A stretch of 64,000 bases of DNA from Lates calcarifer (GCF_001640805.2 NC_066844.1:1038428-1102427), one strand, 5' to 3'. Positions 37,295 through 50,097 are shown, numbered from the stretch's first letter. Notes: a model not told the origin generated them from the sequence alone. Program-made: numbers and translations.

Positions 37295-37462
37295 GGCTCC
37301 TCTTAACAGCACGCTGAAGTGCCCCTGAGCAAGACACAAACCCCCAACCTGTTCCTGATGAGCAGGTCAGCGCCTCCTCCATCACTGTATGAATCTGTGT
37401 TTGTTTGTAAAGTGCTCTCAGGATAAAGCTGCTGTATAAACACGGCCCATTCACCATTTTCC
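37295..37462 (+). repeat. Common teleost interspersed repeat (family not assigned)
   Basis: The series TGCCCCTGAGCAAGACAC, ACCCCCAACCTGTTCCTGAT, GCAGGTCAGCGCC, TGTATGAATCTGTGTTTG, TGTAAAGTGCTCTCAG and TATAAACACGGCCCATTCAC matches, in order, a repeat I recall from many fish genomes (from CTTGAGCAAGACACTGAACC to TATAAATGCAGTCCATTTACC). The order is intact but several percent diverged. It ends just before a (CA)n tract. Confidence 0.65.
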
Positions 37463-37471
37463 ATCACCCCT

Positions 37472-37499
<28 letters not shown>
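37472..37499 (+). repeat. (CA)n microsatellite at the end of an interspersed repeat
   Basis: Pure AC tract directly after the repeat at 37295-37462. Confidence 0.95.
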
Positions 37500-37502
<3 letters not shown>

Positions 37503-39373
37503 TGCATATTGTGCGTTCACACATCTCCACCTTCAGCAGAACGATTGCTCGTTAAGAGCCCGGCTTGCGGCACCTGCTCACTGATTGTTGTTGAAGAGTG
37601 TTTTGGCTGTGACCGTGTCGGAGGTTTGGCCTCATCACCTTCCACTCAGCTCCTGTAAGACGCCATCAGCTCTGCAGGCGCACTCAGATCAGTGTGTGTG
37701 CTGTGAGCCTCGGCAGCTCAAGTTAAAAAATATGCTGCAAACTTAACAAATCAAAGGTCAGTCCAGAGTCAGACCAGAGAGCGCAGAGAGCCATTAAAAA
37801 AACAGGAGGCTTTCACAGACACAGAACGATTTCATCAGTTCATAGGACACTTAGTGGAGCTGTTTTATCCAATCAAGCCTTATTTCATGCATGAGTGCGA
37901 ATACAAACCTCTCCAGGTGCCGTCACTGTGTCCATAAAGTCAATATGAGCAGAGACTCGCTCAGTCGGACAAATAAACACAGCTTTTACTTCACTGAGAC
38001 ACATTTTAGAAAGGCTGGGTTTTTCTTCAGTCACACAAAATGTAGGAAAAACTGCTCAGCTATGAAAACATCAGCGTTGGCTTTGTGTCCTGGAGGATCT
38101 GGAGATAGAGGTGCTGATGAGAATAAAAGCTGAATCATTATTATCTTGGTTAAAGGCGAATGCAGTGAGTTCTACCAATCAGACTGATCAGATCTGGTTC
38201 AGATGTTGCACCAATGGGCTGATTGATTTAGTGTGTTTCAGTATGACTGTGGATAAGAGAGGCCGGGCCACCTCACTGCACTGCACACTTATTGATAAAG
38301 AGCTGCACGGTGATCGTTCACAGCCCGGATCAATGTCATCATCATAACTCCATCGGAGGAGGCGACGAGTAAACATATTGATTTATCAGCTCATGATTAG
38401 GGCGCATGCCTTTAGAGACACAATTAGGCCGCGGCCCCAGAGTGGAGCTGAGCAGGCAGTGCTGGGGGAGGAGGGGGGAGGAGGGGGAGGACAGAGTGAA
38501 TAAAAGACAGAAAAAGACAAAGAGCAAAGAAGGAGAATATGGGAGACAACAGAGCAAATATAGTGAATGGGAGAGAGGTGGAGGGCTGAGGGAGAGAGGG
38601 GGAGAGGGGGGAGGCAGTTTGGGGGTGGAGTAATCCAGAGAATTCAAGGCACTGCCCTCCCTCCTCCCTCCTCCCTCTCCTCCACTCCTCCTCTCTCCGG
38701 GTGGAAATTCATCCTTCAGCCTCGGCAGCGGACATTTGTGTGGAGGACCTCGGGAGTGCGGGACGTGTTCAGGCGCGGAGGCTTCAGGTCCGACAGCAGC
38801 AAAGCTCCCCGGCCGGGTTCATGGGTGTAGCGGCCACAGCGGCGGCTGTAGAGATTTAGCAGCTCAGAAAGACGATGTGATCCTCTGCTTTTCTTCATCC
38901 ACACCACTCTACCCGAACATTTCTTTTCTTTCTTGTGTTTTTACGCATCATATTTTCCCTCCGCTGTGGGATTTAGTGAACGCAGGTCGCTTCGTTTCTG
39001 CTCCACACGGCGCTCTCCCTCACACTTTGTGATTTTTTTGACTGTGAATAAGCTTCCACCTTCCGCTGAGACTACAAACTTTGGACCGGAGAAGACAGCC
39101 TGTCGCCAGTCGGGGGGGGAGCGAGGAGCGGAGGAGACCTGACACCGAGCACACAGCCTATATTTGTCCGCTCCGCTCCGTGTGGAGAAGGAAGGAGGAA
39201 AACCGAGCTTCCCTGTCGCCACCTCCGCCACCAGCCTCCCTGCTCCACCGCACGGAGGAAGAGGAAGCAGAGGAGGATTTAGCCTGAGTAACGGGAGAGG
39301 ATATAACCCTGGAGCAGAACTGACGGTCAGTTTCTTTCCAATCTCGGCTCTTCGCTGTCGTTTGATATGATTT

Positions 39374-39426
<53 letters not shown>
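39374..39426 (+). repeat. Compound (CT)n(TG)n microsatellite in the CpG-rich region
   Basis: CT repeat passes directly into TG repeat, about 50 nt after a candidate first-exon donor (39326). Confidence 0.95.
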
Positions 39427-39427
<1 letters not shown>

Positions 39428-39637
39428 AGTTTGCTGGAGATGTGGCAGTGAATGCAGCATGAATGTTGCTGGAAAGAGAAAGTGTGTGTCGGACTCGGGG
39501 CAGACGTTCAAGGAGATACCGGCGGAGGGGAAATAAAGCCGCTCGGCTCGGCTCAGCTCGGCTCAGCTCGCTGCTGAAATATTATTGTGTGCATTCAGAC
39601 CAATGTGAGATTCGGGTGCATTTGTTAACACATCCGG

Positions 39638-39640
<3 letters not shown>

Positions 39641-39689
<49 letters not shown>
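39641..39689 (+). repeat. (TG)n microsatellite in the CpG-rich region
   Basis: Pure TG tract of about 49 bp flanked by CpG-rich sequence. Confidence 0.96.
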
Positions 39690-39690
<1 letters not shown>

Positions 39691-40093
39691 GCAGCGGCGG
39701 AGCTCTGTGGTCGAGGATATTTTTAGGCGGTCGCTGTGTTATTAGCTGCTTTCTGGGCTACTGATCCCAGCTACCGCTCTCCGCCCTGCTCCCTCTCCTC
39801 CTCTCCTTGCCTCCTCGTCTCCTCCCGTCTCTCCTTCCCTCTGCCCTCGGTGCCCGGCGCTTGGACAGCTGAAGCCGCCTGGAGCCCACCGCCCACCCTC
39901 ATTCCTCTGGCTTCCAAACCCGAACAGGTGCATTTTAAAGCCGGGCCCGGACAGGCTGTGGTCCAGGGTGCTGGGGGGGGCTGCTCTGTCTCTGGGTTTA
40001 TTCCTGTCCCCTCAGACCGGAGCAGTGAGAGTGAAGCTGCCTCCTCCACGCTGAGTTTGTGACCTTATTGTTCTTGATAGTGTTTTATCTCCT

Positions 40094-40131
40094 GTGCATG
40101 CGCACCTGCGCGCGTGTCCCCGCGCGCCAAT
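40094..40131 (+). promoter_or_regulatory. NRF1-like site and CCAAT box
   Basis: GTGCATGCGCAC (40094-40105) resembles the NRF1 palindrome, and GCGCCAATGGG (CCAAT at 40127-40131) is a good NF-Y box. They are 22 bp apart, a combination common in CpG-island promoters. A start site would be expected shortly downstream in 40150-40350. Confidence 0.4.
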
Positions 40132-41152
40132 GGGATTTGAAGTTGGCTACAGTCAGTGTATCAGCGGGGGGAGGGGGGCGAACCTCATTATGAGCATGTC
40201 GGCCCGGTAACGAGCGCCTTACCCGGAGCCGCCGGTTCCTCCGAGGCGCAGAGGAAACCTGGATCCGCCTGACCTCTCTGGAGGTGAAGTAAAGCGCGCG
40301 CCGGGGGGTGGGGGGGATGTGTTCGCCCACCTCGTCGTGATTCCTCTCACGTCTGCTTTGCCATGGAGACGTTTGACAGCCTGCCGCGGTCTGGGTCCGT
40401 CTCCTTTGACCGAGGGGACAAGACAGAGAGGGAGGGAAGCTGCTGCGTGAGGAGAGGAGAGAGGAGAGCAGCCACAGAAAGCTGAGTAAGGCCGTTTATT
40501 GAGTTGGAGTGTGCTGGCAGCTGCAGGAGCAGCTCAGTCCTGTCTGCATATAGAATCTGTTTTCAGTCAATAACCTTCTATAATGAGTTTTCTGCTGTAA
40601 TATTAAATCAACATGTCAGCCACTCTGAGGAGCTGAGAGTCCTCATCATGTCTTTACTGGGACCAGCAGAGTTCTGGTGTTTGAGGGCAGAGGCTTCGCC
40701 TCTGGCTTCACTACAAAGGTGTGTTTTTTTAGACAGCCGGCTGTTCTAACCTGACCTTTGAGGTCCTGTTAGCGATTCGATTCGTGTCTGGCTGTGATCC
40801 TGAGTGCAGAGCGTGCAGCAGCTTTTCCAGCGGCGCGTTTCAGCTGGACGTCGTCTGACTGTTCCAAAATACTCGGCTGCTCCGTCGCCCCACAGGCCCT
40901 AAATGAATTAAAGGACCCGGCCCTTTCAGTAATGGGTAATTTGGGGGAGGGGGGGTGTTGAGTGGTCCCATGGGTGCCATTATTGTGTGTGTGAAGCCTG
41001 AGGAGGCCTGGAGGTCCACCTATTCTCCTGTTACCCCCAGTGGATGGAAATCAATACGCTCGCAGTACATCACACTGGATTCTCTCCTCTCTCCCACTCT
41101 GTCCTCGGTGACGTAAATCAGGCAGACCTGCAGCTGAGTACACTCGCTTGTG

Positions 41153-41210
<58 letters not shown>
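41153..41210 (+). repeat. Compound (TA)n(TG)n microsatellite
   Basis: About 21 bp of TA followed by about 38 bp of TG. Confidence 0.96.
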
Positions 41211-41212
<2 letters not shown>

Positions 41213-41329
41213 AACTGGCGTCATGTTGATGGGATCGGTGTGTTTTGTAGACAAGCTGTCTTTAATCCTCCACACAGAGAACAGTGTTTGTTCCCCTCAG
41301 AGCAGCAGGAACAACCTCCACTGATGATG

Positions 41330-41332
<3 letters not shown>

Positions 41333-41370
<38 letters not shown>

Positions 41371-41553
41371 ATGCAGATGTTGTTGGGTGCGGAGGAGTCT
41401 GTGTGTGTGTGTCAGGAGTCTTTGCTGCTGGAAAAGGGCAAAAGCAACGTTCAGTCCACTTTTCTCTCCCGGATGGAAAAAAAAGGATTAAAAAACAGAT
41501 TAGTGTCCCGGGCAGCCGCAGTAAATAACCTCATCTTGTCTTTTTTGATGAGG

Positions 41554-41597
<44 letters not shown>

Positions 41598-41770
41598 GGA
41601 ATCATCTGTGTGTGTATTTGACTGGATTTATTTGTGTAACATGTCGTCGCCCTGCACCGTAGGAGGAGAGCTGTAACAACACAGAGGTGAGAAATCCTCT
41701 GTATGTCGTGCTCTCTCCCTGTGCACCGACGAGAGGGCCACTTCTTCCACTGTGTGTGTGTGTGTGTGTG
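41333..41770 (+). repeat. Three dinucleotide tracts: (TG)n 41333-41367, (CA)n 41556-41595, (TG)n 41751-41770
   Basis: Alternating TG, CA, TG orientation with about 150-190 bp between tracts. With 41153-41210 this makes a dense microsatellite cluster in the putative dag1 first intron. Confidence 0.94.
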
Positions 41771-42311
41771 TTTCATAATGTTTTCTATCATTTCTTACCT
41801 CTGTGCTGACCTTCAAGGGTTAGATAAACCGTGTGTGTGTGTTTATGTCTGAGAGTCGGCAGCAGCAGAGCTCGCCTCTGAAAGGCGCCTCAGTCTTCAG
41901 TAAAGAGGTGTGCTGCTTGGCTTAAGAGGTTTAAATTACCTGGAGAAGGCAACCGAGCTGCCATCGCAACCATCTTTTCAAGGTGGTGATCAGCTTAATG
42001 GGTATTGAACACTGCTGCACGAGATGTAGCACACACTTTGTCTGAGGCCTGCTGTGTGTCGGAGCAGGAAAACAAAGTCTGTGGCTGGGGTTTGTGGTTT
42101 TGCGAGGAAACCCTGGAACTCGGCTTTTTGTCTTTGTTGTGTTTTTTCCTCCCTCTCTTGAAGCTTACATAATCTTTAATGTGCTGAGTAACTTCTGACC
42201 TGGAATGGCCCCAGTGCAGACTCTGCATGTCGTTTAAGGCGGCGAGGATGTGGTCACTAAAACCAATGTCACGTTATGAACAACGCTGTTTGAAACTCAT
42301 AGGGTTAGGGG

Positions 42312-42425
42312 TTAGGGTTCGACTCCCGATCCAGCCGGACCTTACTGCATATCATTCCCCCTGTTTCCTGTCTCTCTCACTGTCCTACAAATAAAGGACC
42401 AAAAAAATACTTTAAAAAAAAGAAT
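42312..42425 (+). mobile_element. tRNA-derived SINE, 3' part
   Basis: A box-B-like GGTTCGACTCC at 42316-42326 is followed by a body I recognise from common teleost SINEs: GCATATCATTCCCCCTGTTT, then CCTGTCTCTCTCACTGTCCT and AATAAAGGACC, ending in an A-rich tail to about 42422. The tRNA head is truncated or decayed at its 5' side. Full orientation is +. Confidence 0.75.
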
Positions 42426-42560
42426 TCACTTCTTGGAAATACATATCTTTTTTTTTTATCCAACAACAGCTTTGGTTTTATCCCGTTTCCATCTTGGCAA
42501 ACAAGATTTTCATCAAAAAAAGCAGAGGCAGATTGGAGTCAAACATGTTCCCCAGACACA

Positions 42561-42591
42561 CTCCTCCTCCTCCTCCTCCTCCTCCTCCTCC
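42561..42591 (+). repeat. (CCT)n trinucleotide tract
   Basis: Nine to ten CTC units; purine-rich on the other strand. Confidence 0.95.
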
Positions 42592-44935
42592 CCATCATCT
42601 CTATGAGGGTGTTTCTTCTGTCTACGTCTGAGCTACTTCCTATTTCAGAAATCAATATCATCCAAAATAGGATTGAGTTCCTCTGTTATGAAAAGCCCCG
42701 TGTATCCTCCAAATGATAAGTCTAATCTTTGGCTCCCTGCTTTTCAAACTTTAGCTACAAGTGGAAAGGAGGATTCTTCTTTCAGCTCAGAGATCAGGAT
42801 AGGGGGTTTTTTCTTTCCTATTTGGAGGGCGTTGGGAGGAAGGTAAAAAAAAGGCGTGTTGTGGAGTAAGCCTACTTTATCACATTGGGAGATGAGATTT
42901 AGATCCTTCAGGCTCTCTCTCTCTCTGTCTCTCCTCTTCCTCCCTCAGCCCTCCTGGGCTAAAATAGGGGATGAGGCATCTACAGAGTTTCTCTGCCCAC
43001 AGTTGGCTACTATTCTGTCGCTGTGAGTCATGCTCTTGCCATGAGTGAAACACCACTTGTCGATGCACATACACCACGTTTGTCAAACTCGAAAATAAAA
43101 CAGTCACAGGATGTTTAAAGAGCCTCGCGGGCTTTAAAAGGTGTAGGACTCAGCTCCTGCTGCTGCTATTCTTAGCTTCAGATGACAACAGGAGGAACAA
43201 AAACAAGCCTGGGCTTCGGTGGATGACGTTGGCCGGCGGATTCAGAGGGTCTCTGAGTGTAAGCTGGGAGTGTGTGTGGGACACGGAGCTAAAGTTGGTC
43301 TTTTGGCTGTTGTCATGGTTTCAGCATGGTTTAAAATAGAGGCCAGTGAAATCTGTAACTGGAACAGACGGTCTGCTGCTGTGTTTGGAGGGTTAATCCA
43401 TAATGTAGAGTGCTGCAGTCTGTATAACCTCCAAACAGCTCACTGCTCCAGGACCTTCACTCTCACTGTGTGCTCAACATTTAGACGGAGCTGCCGTCTT
43501 TTGATTCTCCAGTCGTTCCTGTCGTGAGCTGTAATTCCTCCTGTGGGTTACAGTGTCGAGTGCAGATCCTGTCAGTCTGTTCCAGCTTCTGTTGTTTGTG
43601 CCTGCTCTGCAGAGGAGTCTCCAGATGCTGTTTCCACTCACCTGTTGCTGTGGAATCAGCAGCATTTTAAACCATAAGAACCGATTCCACCACTCTCCTC
43701 ATGTGCAGCTGCTGAGTGAAGTTCGTGCAGGATGGAGTTGGGACTTCACGGCTGATTCCAGTCAGGGTGTGTAAGATGTGTGCTGTGTCAATGTTTATTA
43801 AAGTTCACAGAGGTAATTTGACATTTTTAGCGTTTTGAACCGTCGCCTGGAGCCGTATCAATCCTGAGAGCGAACAAACAACACTCTAATCAACACCTGT
43901 CAGCGGCAGATAATCGTCACTGAAATGGTCACTCGTATCAACGAGCTGTGCTGCGTGACTGAAAATCATTTCAGACAGAAATATATTCCCTGCCTGTAAA
44001 AATCATCGTTACACAGAAGATAATCAACGACCAGGAGGAACTGATCCTGGTGCTGCGAGTGAGAGACGGGACGTGCTGTTGTAATGAAAGAACTGTTGAT
44101 TGACGTGTATTTTCTCCTCCACAGTGAGCTCAGCTGTGCCAACACTTGCTGACAAGTGTGAATTGTGCTTGAACTGGGGGTGTATTCTTCTGGTGGCACC
44201 ACCCAGCAAGAGGAGTAATCCTCCCTGTTTGGGCTTTGACATCCATCTGCTGGAGCTGTTACACGTCAGAAGTTTCAATGAATGAATGAACCTGACGATG
44301 AATATCAGTGCAACGAGCTGTTTCACCACCACGTCTCTAAACTTGCTGAATTTGGGGAAGTCACATCCAGCAGCAGCAAATGTTCACATTTAGACGGAGT
44401 GGGAAATAAATACCTGTTCTTCTTTTTTCAGAAGTCAAGCTGTGAGCACAAGAGAGCGTGACAAACCTTCTGCCATGTGTATATGGCTCTGCAGCTATTA
44501 GGCTGTTGCTCCTGGTGGCAGCTTGCTGTATAATTGCAGCTGACATAGCTGTGTACTGCTGCAGAGGGAGATGGCGCAGCACGCTGGCCGGGGCCATTAT
44601 GAGCGATCAGTGTAGCTAACTGCTCAGGCCTGTATGTCACTGATACAGAGGACATTTTAGTGCCGGGGCTGAGGAGGGTGAGGGCGGGGGCGCTGATACC
44701 TGTGGCTCTGCTCCTCACATATTTGTGAACACGTTGTTGTGTGCGTTAGCTGCAGGATGTAGCACCGACTGCGCTCTGCGTTTCAGGTGTTGACACAGCT
44801 CCCTCCTTTAGACACTGTCTCTCTAGAGTTCCCAGAATTCCTGATTCTCCTTGTGTTCCCCCTCATTACTTGAAGCTGTCTTCTGTTGTCCGGTCACAGC
44901 ATTTAAAACTGTGTAAGAAGCAGATATCTCCGCTC

Positions 44936-44960
44936 TGTGTGTGTGTGTGTGTGTGTGTGT
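44936..44960 (+). repeat. (TG)n microsatellite
   Basis: Pure TG tract of about 25 bp. Confidence 0.94.
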
Positions 44961-44969
44961 CTGCACGTC

Positions 44970-45250
44970 ACACCACTGATCTGGGAGAGAGAAAACGGGA
45001 TGGCAGTGCAGTAATTAGTTCCGGGGCATTAACTGCTTATCAGTGGACAGTTTTATTAGCCCCCTTGTTTTGGCTGGTTAGCCTTCTGGACATGGAGCCA
45101 AATGGTGCTCTGAGTTGCCCGGTCAACCATGGAGGAATTCACTGCCACGCCAGAACCCTTAATGCAACGAGAAGACCTCATTGTGATTGGGCCTCGCTGC
45201 ACACTGTGAAATGTTAAACACTCGATATGATTTTACCGTGAAGATGTGCA
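44970..45250 (+). promoter_or_regulatory. Candidate conserved block in the putative dag1 first intron
   Basis: Repeat-free sequence following a (TG)n tract, with GCAGTAATTAGTTCCGGGGC, TTAACTGCTTATCAGTGGAC and CCAAATGGTGCTC. TAAT and E-box-like cores are present. Confidence 0.25.
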
Positions 45251-46203
45251 GCCTTATAATCCATAATAACAGAGGCAGTCTTTGAATGAAATGAGAAAGT
45301 CTGCCTGTTGATTTGTTTTTTTTTCCTCCATATATTTACGACAGAGTGTGTGTGAAGCAACAGTAGTTAAACACATGCCCAGTATTTATACAGCAGCCAT
45401 CTGTAGGAGGTGACGTGCACGCGCTCAGACCAAACTTCTTCTGTAAAATGTCTGTTTCATGCTTTGTATCTTGTTCTTTGTCAGCAGTGGAAACAGACGT
45501 GTAGAGGCGTGTTGCTTGGTCATTCATGAAGGAATTCAGCTTCACCACAACAGCCACAGAGAGTCAAAGCATACCGGTGCAAGTAACCATGGAGACTCGT
45601 CTGGTCTGCTGACTGAGGGGGGGTTTAAAGCAGTTATGTTCAGGAGGTGAAGATAAAAGTTCAAGAGAAATATTTGAATAATATTGGGCTTTTACTCGCT
45701 CGTCGTTTGGCTGGAAGATGTTTCTGATGTAAAGTAAAAGGCAGGGTGGTTGTTTTGGCTCATCTGCCACGCGCTGTTAACACCAACAAACATGAGAAAA
45801 GAAGAAAAAGCTGATCTGACACATGGTCTCACTGCTTTTGAAACTAACTGCGCGCCTTATTATTAAATATTAATAAGTGCAGAGTAACTGGGAGCGACGG
45901 GAGAAGTGAGAAAATGACACTTCAGAGGCCGACGGCAGCTAAAGGCAAACCCTACATTTTTCACACATTTGTCGCTGCTTTTAAAAAGGAGAGTGCTTCA
46001 TCTGCCTGTGTGTGTCTGTGTGCGTCTGTGTGTACACATGTGCATTGTGTTGACTCAGGAAACAGCTTGGCCCCTCCACCTGGCTGGGAGCTTTTCAAGC
46101 GTCTGTGGGAGACAAATACAGCAGGCTGAGGAAATGAGAGCTGAGAGAAGCTGACATGTTAAATCTAACAGTCAAACATCACCAGGTCAACACACCAGCC
46201 CTC

Positions 46204-46224
46204 TGTGTGTGTGTGTGTGTGTGT

Positions 46225-46272
<48 letters not shown>

Positions 46273-46418
46273 AGCCACAGGGTTAGATTCCCAATAGATG
46301 ACATTGTTCCTGGCGTGGATTCAAACACACACAAAGTCTCACACACAAGCAGGGGCATATATGTACACCAGGTGATGCATGTCAACACACACACTCCTAC
46401 ACACACACACACACACAC
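46204..46418 (+). repeat. (TG)n 46204-46271 with opposed (CA)n 46399-46418
   Basis: A long TG tract, broken once by GG at about 46225, faces a CA tract about 127 bp downstream. Confidence 0.95.
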
Positions 46419-47124
46419 TATATATAAGCTGTGAAGGTTTCAGGTTACACACATTGACAGGTTTGGGCGACACGTTCCTCCGACAGGAGAAACAGTTTAC
46501 GACCTCAGTTGACATTAGTTGTTGTAGGGTTACAGTTAATTTCATTATGATTATTTGTCTATAACATGTCAGATAATAATAATGTTTCAGTGACAGTTTT
46601 AACCACCACTGTTCATTTCCAGCTGATTGAAGTTAAGAACATCTTCAACTAAAACACGTCCACGTCAGTTTCATTAGAGAAACTGAAACCAGTGAATTTA
46701 GTCTTTTTTTTTTTCCTGATAGATTTTGTTAGATTAATCATCTATCAATAATATTGACGAGCTTAATCCTCTCAGCGCTCTTAACTGTTAAAATGACTGT
46801 ATTTCCTCGTCGGGTGGAGTTTATATTGATTATTCTGTGATGTGCTTTTGTATTTCCCAAATCAATTAAAGTGACTGATAATCAGTAAACGCAGGCGGCC
46901 TGACGCAGCAGATGGGCTCTGAAAAGAAATCACCGTCTGTGATGCAAACCTGGAAAAACGAACCTCAGCGCGGCGTTGTAAGGTGAAATAAAACCTCCAC
47001 GCTCTCTGCTTCACGGAGAACAGTCGAGGCACCAGGAAGTAAACACTCGGGGGGAGGGGGGCATGAATGCTCATCTTCAAGCCTATTTACAGATTTGTGT
47101 TTCGGCTCAGGATGTCATGAGTCA

Positions 47125-47245
47125 CCCATTCATCCAGTTATTCACCCACCCATTTATCCCTCTATTCATCCACCCACCCATCCATCCACACACTCATCCA
47201 CCCATCAAGCCGTTTATTCACCCCACCCATTCATCCGTCAATCTG
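47125..47245 (+). repeat. Imperfect CATC/ACCC-type repeat
   Basis: Successive CCCATTCATCCA, CACCCACCCATTTATCCC, CATCCACCCACCCATCCATC and similar units form a degenerate tetranucleotide (CATC/CCCA) tract. It makes a His/Pro/Ile-rich chance frame. Confidence 0.85.
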
Positions 47246-47369
47246 TCTTTTCTGATGGGCAGTCATTCAAAGGGGCGAGAGCTGTCGTCTGCCAGCGTGC
47301 TCCGATGATTCACGTCCTGCAGACGCCATCGCTGCGAGGTTGTGTGTGTGTGAAGGGACAGGGGAGGGG

Positions 47370-47372
<3 letters not shown>

Positions 47373-47401
<29 letters not shown>
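47373..47401 (+). repeat. (TG)n microsatellite
   Basis: Pure TG tract; a shorter one lies at 47340-47352. Confidence 0.94.
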
Positions 47402-47403
<2 letters not shown>

Positions 47404-49195
47404 GCTGTGGGGACAGGAGGAATTTGGGAGCGACAGGGGGATGTAGTAATGGGATGTCTTGATTGATAGAACTGGAGAGTGCAGAAATACACAGAGACAG
47501 GGAGGAAGCAGGGAGGTGGGTGAGATAGAGAGAAACGGGGTTAATAGAGAGCGAGGGAGTGAGAGCAACAGAGAAAATGAGCACAGAGAGAGGGGAGGGG
47601 GGAGGGGGGAGGAGGACAGGTGAGTAAAGGTAGGAGGAACGGAGCGATAGAGCAGTTTACTGTTCCTGAACGTCCTTCAGGTGTTCACTGTGACCTCCAT
47701 TCGCAGCTCTGGACCTCAGAGAGGGGGGTTGTGGGTATTGTTTACATAGTTGCCGCTTCAAAGAGCATTACAATTTAATAAGGCAACAATCTTCAAGGGC
47801 AAATGGGCTGCGATAGAGAAGGAGAACACACCCAGATCCCTGCTGTTCACAGAGTCCTGCTGGAGCCTCACTGCTCCGACTGCTGCTCCAACAGCTTAAA
47901 GCTGTTTATCAGAAATAACAATCATCTGAAGTTTATTATTAGACAGCTTCAAAAACAACTTCACTTCTTATCACAGGCTGAAAACTTTTCTGTGGTCGTT
48001 CACGTCCAGCTCAGACCTGTTTTTGTTTTTTTGTACTGGATGAAAAGTCAGAAGTCGAGAGTGAAATGTAGAGACTGAACAAGATTTCCTGATTTGACGT
48101 CGTTTCTTTGAGTACATTGAGAGTACATCTCTAAAAACAACATTCATATTTCATGTTGGACGTGACAGTGTGTTGGTGAGATGTCGTTAAGCTCAGCTCT
48201 AAAATCAGTAGAAAACACAACCAACCTACAAGATCCTCCACAACAGGATCACTACAGCACAGAAAACCAAGAGAAAGACCTTTGGTTTTGTTCTGAGACG
48301 TTAGAGGTGTGAGACGCTGCAGTGGTCGGTTTACCCTGCGTATACATCCACAGTGTGTGAGTGAACTGCTGGAGTGTGTGTTTGTGTTTGCACACTCACT
48401 CGTCTCAAATTGCCTCTTGAAGGACGAATGAAGCATTTTGAATTGAAGTGAAGGGAAATGAGAACAGTGGGAGTCCTTTCATTAAAAGGTGAACACCTCG
48501 GCTCAGAGAGTGTTTCCTCACTGGAGGTGACGGCTGCTCACAGTTTGGAGAAAATCTGTTTTTAATTTGTTCATATCTCCTGCAAAGTTCAGTCACAGTT
48601 ACTGAGGTGTGATTTGGGTTCAGTCCTTTTTCAGTGTGAGAATTATGGGATAGAAGATATGGGCTCTTTCCAGCTCGGCTTTCTGTAAGAAGGTTAAAGT
48701 CGTCGAGGGCGTCGGGGGAATGGGATTTTCTCTAGAACGGCCTCAAGGGTCCACACAGGTCTTCTTCAGTGGTGGCACGTGTTGGATTATTTTCCAGCCG
48801 CTCTGAAACGTTCAGCCGAAGACGAGGATGAAGATTCACCCTGGAGTCCTCACCTTCAGGACATGGATGTTTACAGGACGCCTGTTTCTCTGCTTCAGTC
48901 AGTTTTGTGCTTGACGTCACTTCACAGCAGAAACAGTAGAGATGTTGGTCAATAAACGCTCAAACCAGGAGTAACCTCAGAGAGAATGAAAGAGTGCGGC
49001 AGCCGGCGGCGCTCTGCCATCATCTGCTCTGTGTTTAGTCCTGAGACATCAGGTGGATTGGCTGCTGAGCCACAGCTTCTCTTGAAGTTCACCTCAAACC
49101 AGGTGTTTGCAGCTGGCCTGTAATCAGCTCGGCTCGGCTGGAATGATATGAACTCTGTTTGAACATTATGGAGGCTCAAACCCTCACAGCTGCAC

Positions 49196-49264
49196 AGTAA
49201 AGTAAAGTAAAGTAAAGTAAAGTAAAGTAAAGTAAAGTAAAGTAAAGTAAAGTAAAGTAAAGTA
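49196..49264 (+). repeat. Pentanucleotide microsatellite (AGTAA)13.8
   Basis: Thirteen perfect AGTAA units followed by AGTA, without interruption. The complement TTACT strand gives a chance YFTLL-repeat reading frame. Followed by a run of C. Confidence 0.97.
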
Positions 49265-49590
49265 CACCCCCCCCTGTTTCCTCTTGTTTCTGAGCTTCTG
49301 TTGTTTTAGTGAGGCTGCGTGTGGAGGCCATTTTTACTGACTGACATGTTCTTTCTTCTTTGTCTCTTTGTTGCTGCATCACCAAATATAACTGTACTCG
49401 CCGACTGTGCACGAGTTGATAAAGTACTGTCAATTTCAAACTGAACAGCAGAGCTAATATTTTTTATTTTTTTAATCCGAAAGCCCTTCTGCACAGAAAA
49501 ACAATTAACTGACATTTTTTGGAAAAGAACCAAAGACGCAAACAAATCAGCATCTGTGTTATTTTTCTCTCTCGGTCTGCTCTGTTGTTT

Positions 49591-49596
<6 letters not shown>

Positions 49597-49646
<50 letters not shown>

Positions 49647-49809
49647 CTCTTCTTTGAAGTACAGTAATTCATCCATAGCATCCTCCCTCTGCTTCGTTGT
49701 TATTCTGAGATGCTAGCAGACTCGCTAGCATAGCTAATACATTCATTGTTTGCTCCGTGCTATCGGAAGGTACAGGACTGCACTTTAAAAGGCTGTCACA
49801 CACTTACCC

Positions 49810-49862
<53 letters not shown>
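49597..49862 (+). repeat. Two (GA)n tracts, 49597-49639 and 49810-49862
   Basis: Two purine tracts in the same orientation, 170 bp apart. Each can form triplex-type structure. Confidence 0.95.
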
Positions 49863-49864
<2 letters not shown>

Positions 49865-49993
49865 TCAGAGAGAAAGTCATTAGGACAGGGAGAGTAGAAA
49901 AGACAGAGCGAGCTATCTCTGTGAGCAGCAGTGTGTTTGAAACTGCGAGGCTGCCGCCTACAGTCCCTCAAGACACCAGACAGACTGTGTGTT

Positions 49994-50062
49994 AGTGTGT
50001 GTGTGTGTGTGTGTGTATGTGTGTGTTTGCGTGTGTGAATGTACATATGTGTGAATATCTGC

Positions 50063-50097
<35 letters not shown>
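49994..50097 (+). repeat. (TG)n tracts, 49994-50016 and 50066-50097
   Basis: Two TG tracts separated by GTGTGTTTGCGTGTG-type sequence. Confidence 0.94.

Larger units (their letters stand above)
38400..40480 (+). promoter_or_regulatory. CpG-rich promoter region, candidate dag1 promoter and non-coding first exon
   Basis: This is the only broad CpG-dense stretch in the window apart from the dag1 coding exon; CG dinucleotides are frequent at 38730-39330, 39480-39560 and 40090-40350. It begins with a TA-rich block (38360-38440) and polypurine/polypyrimidine sequence (38460-38700). Candidate exon ends by sequence are 39325 (ACG before GTCAGT), 39925 (CAG before GTGCAT) and about 40484 (before GTAAGG). 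No protein frame here is recognisable. It lies upstream of dag1 on the same strand, which fits the non-coding first exon of vertebrate DAG1, but it could also serve another transcript in either direction. Confidence 0.5.

Noticed and set aside
42300..42320. Telomere-like GGGTTAGGGGTTAGGG
   Set aside because: Only two to three imperfect units, adjoining a SINE box B; not an interstitial telomere array.
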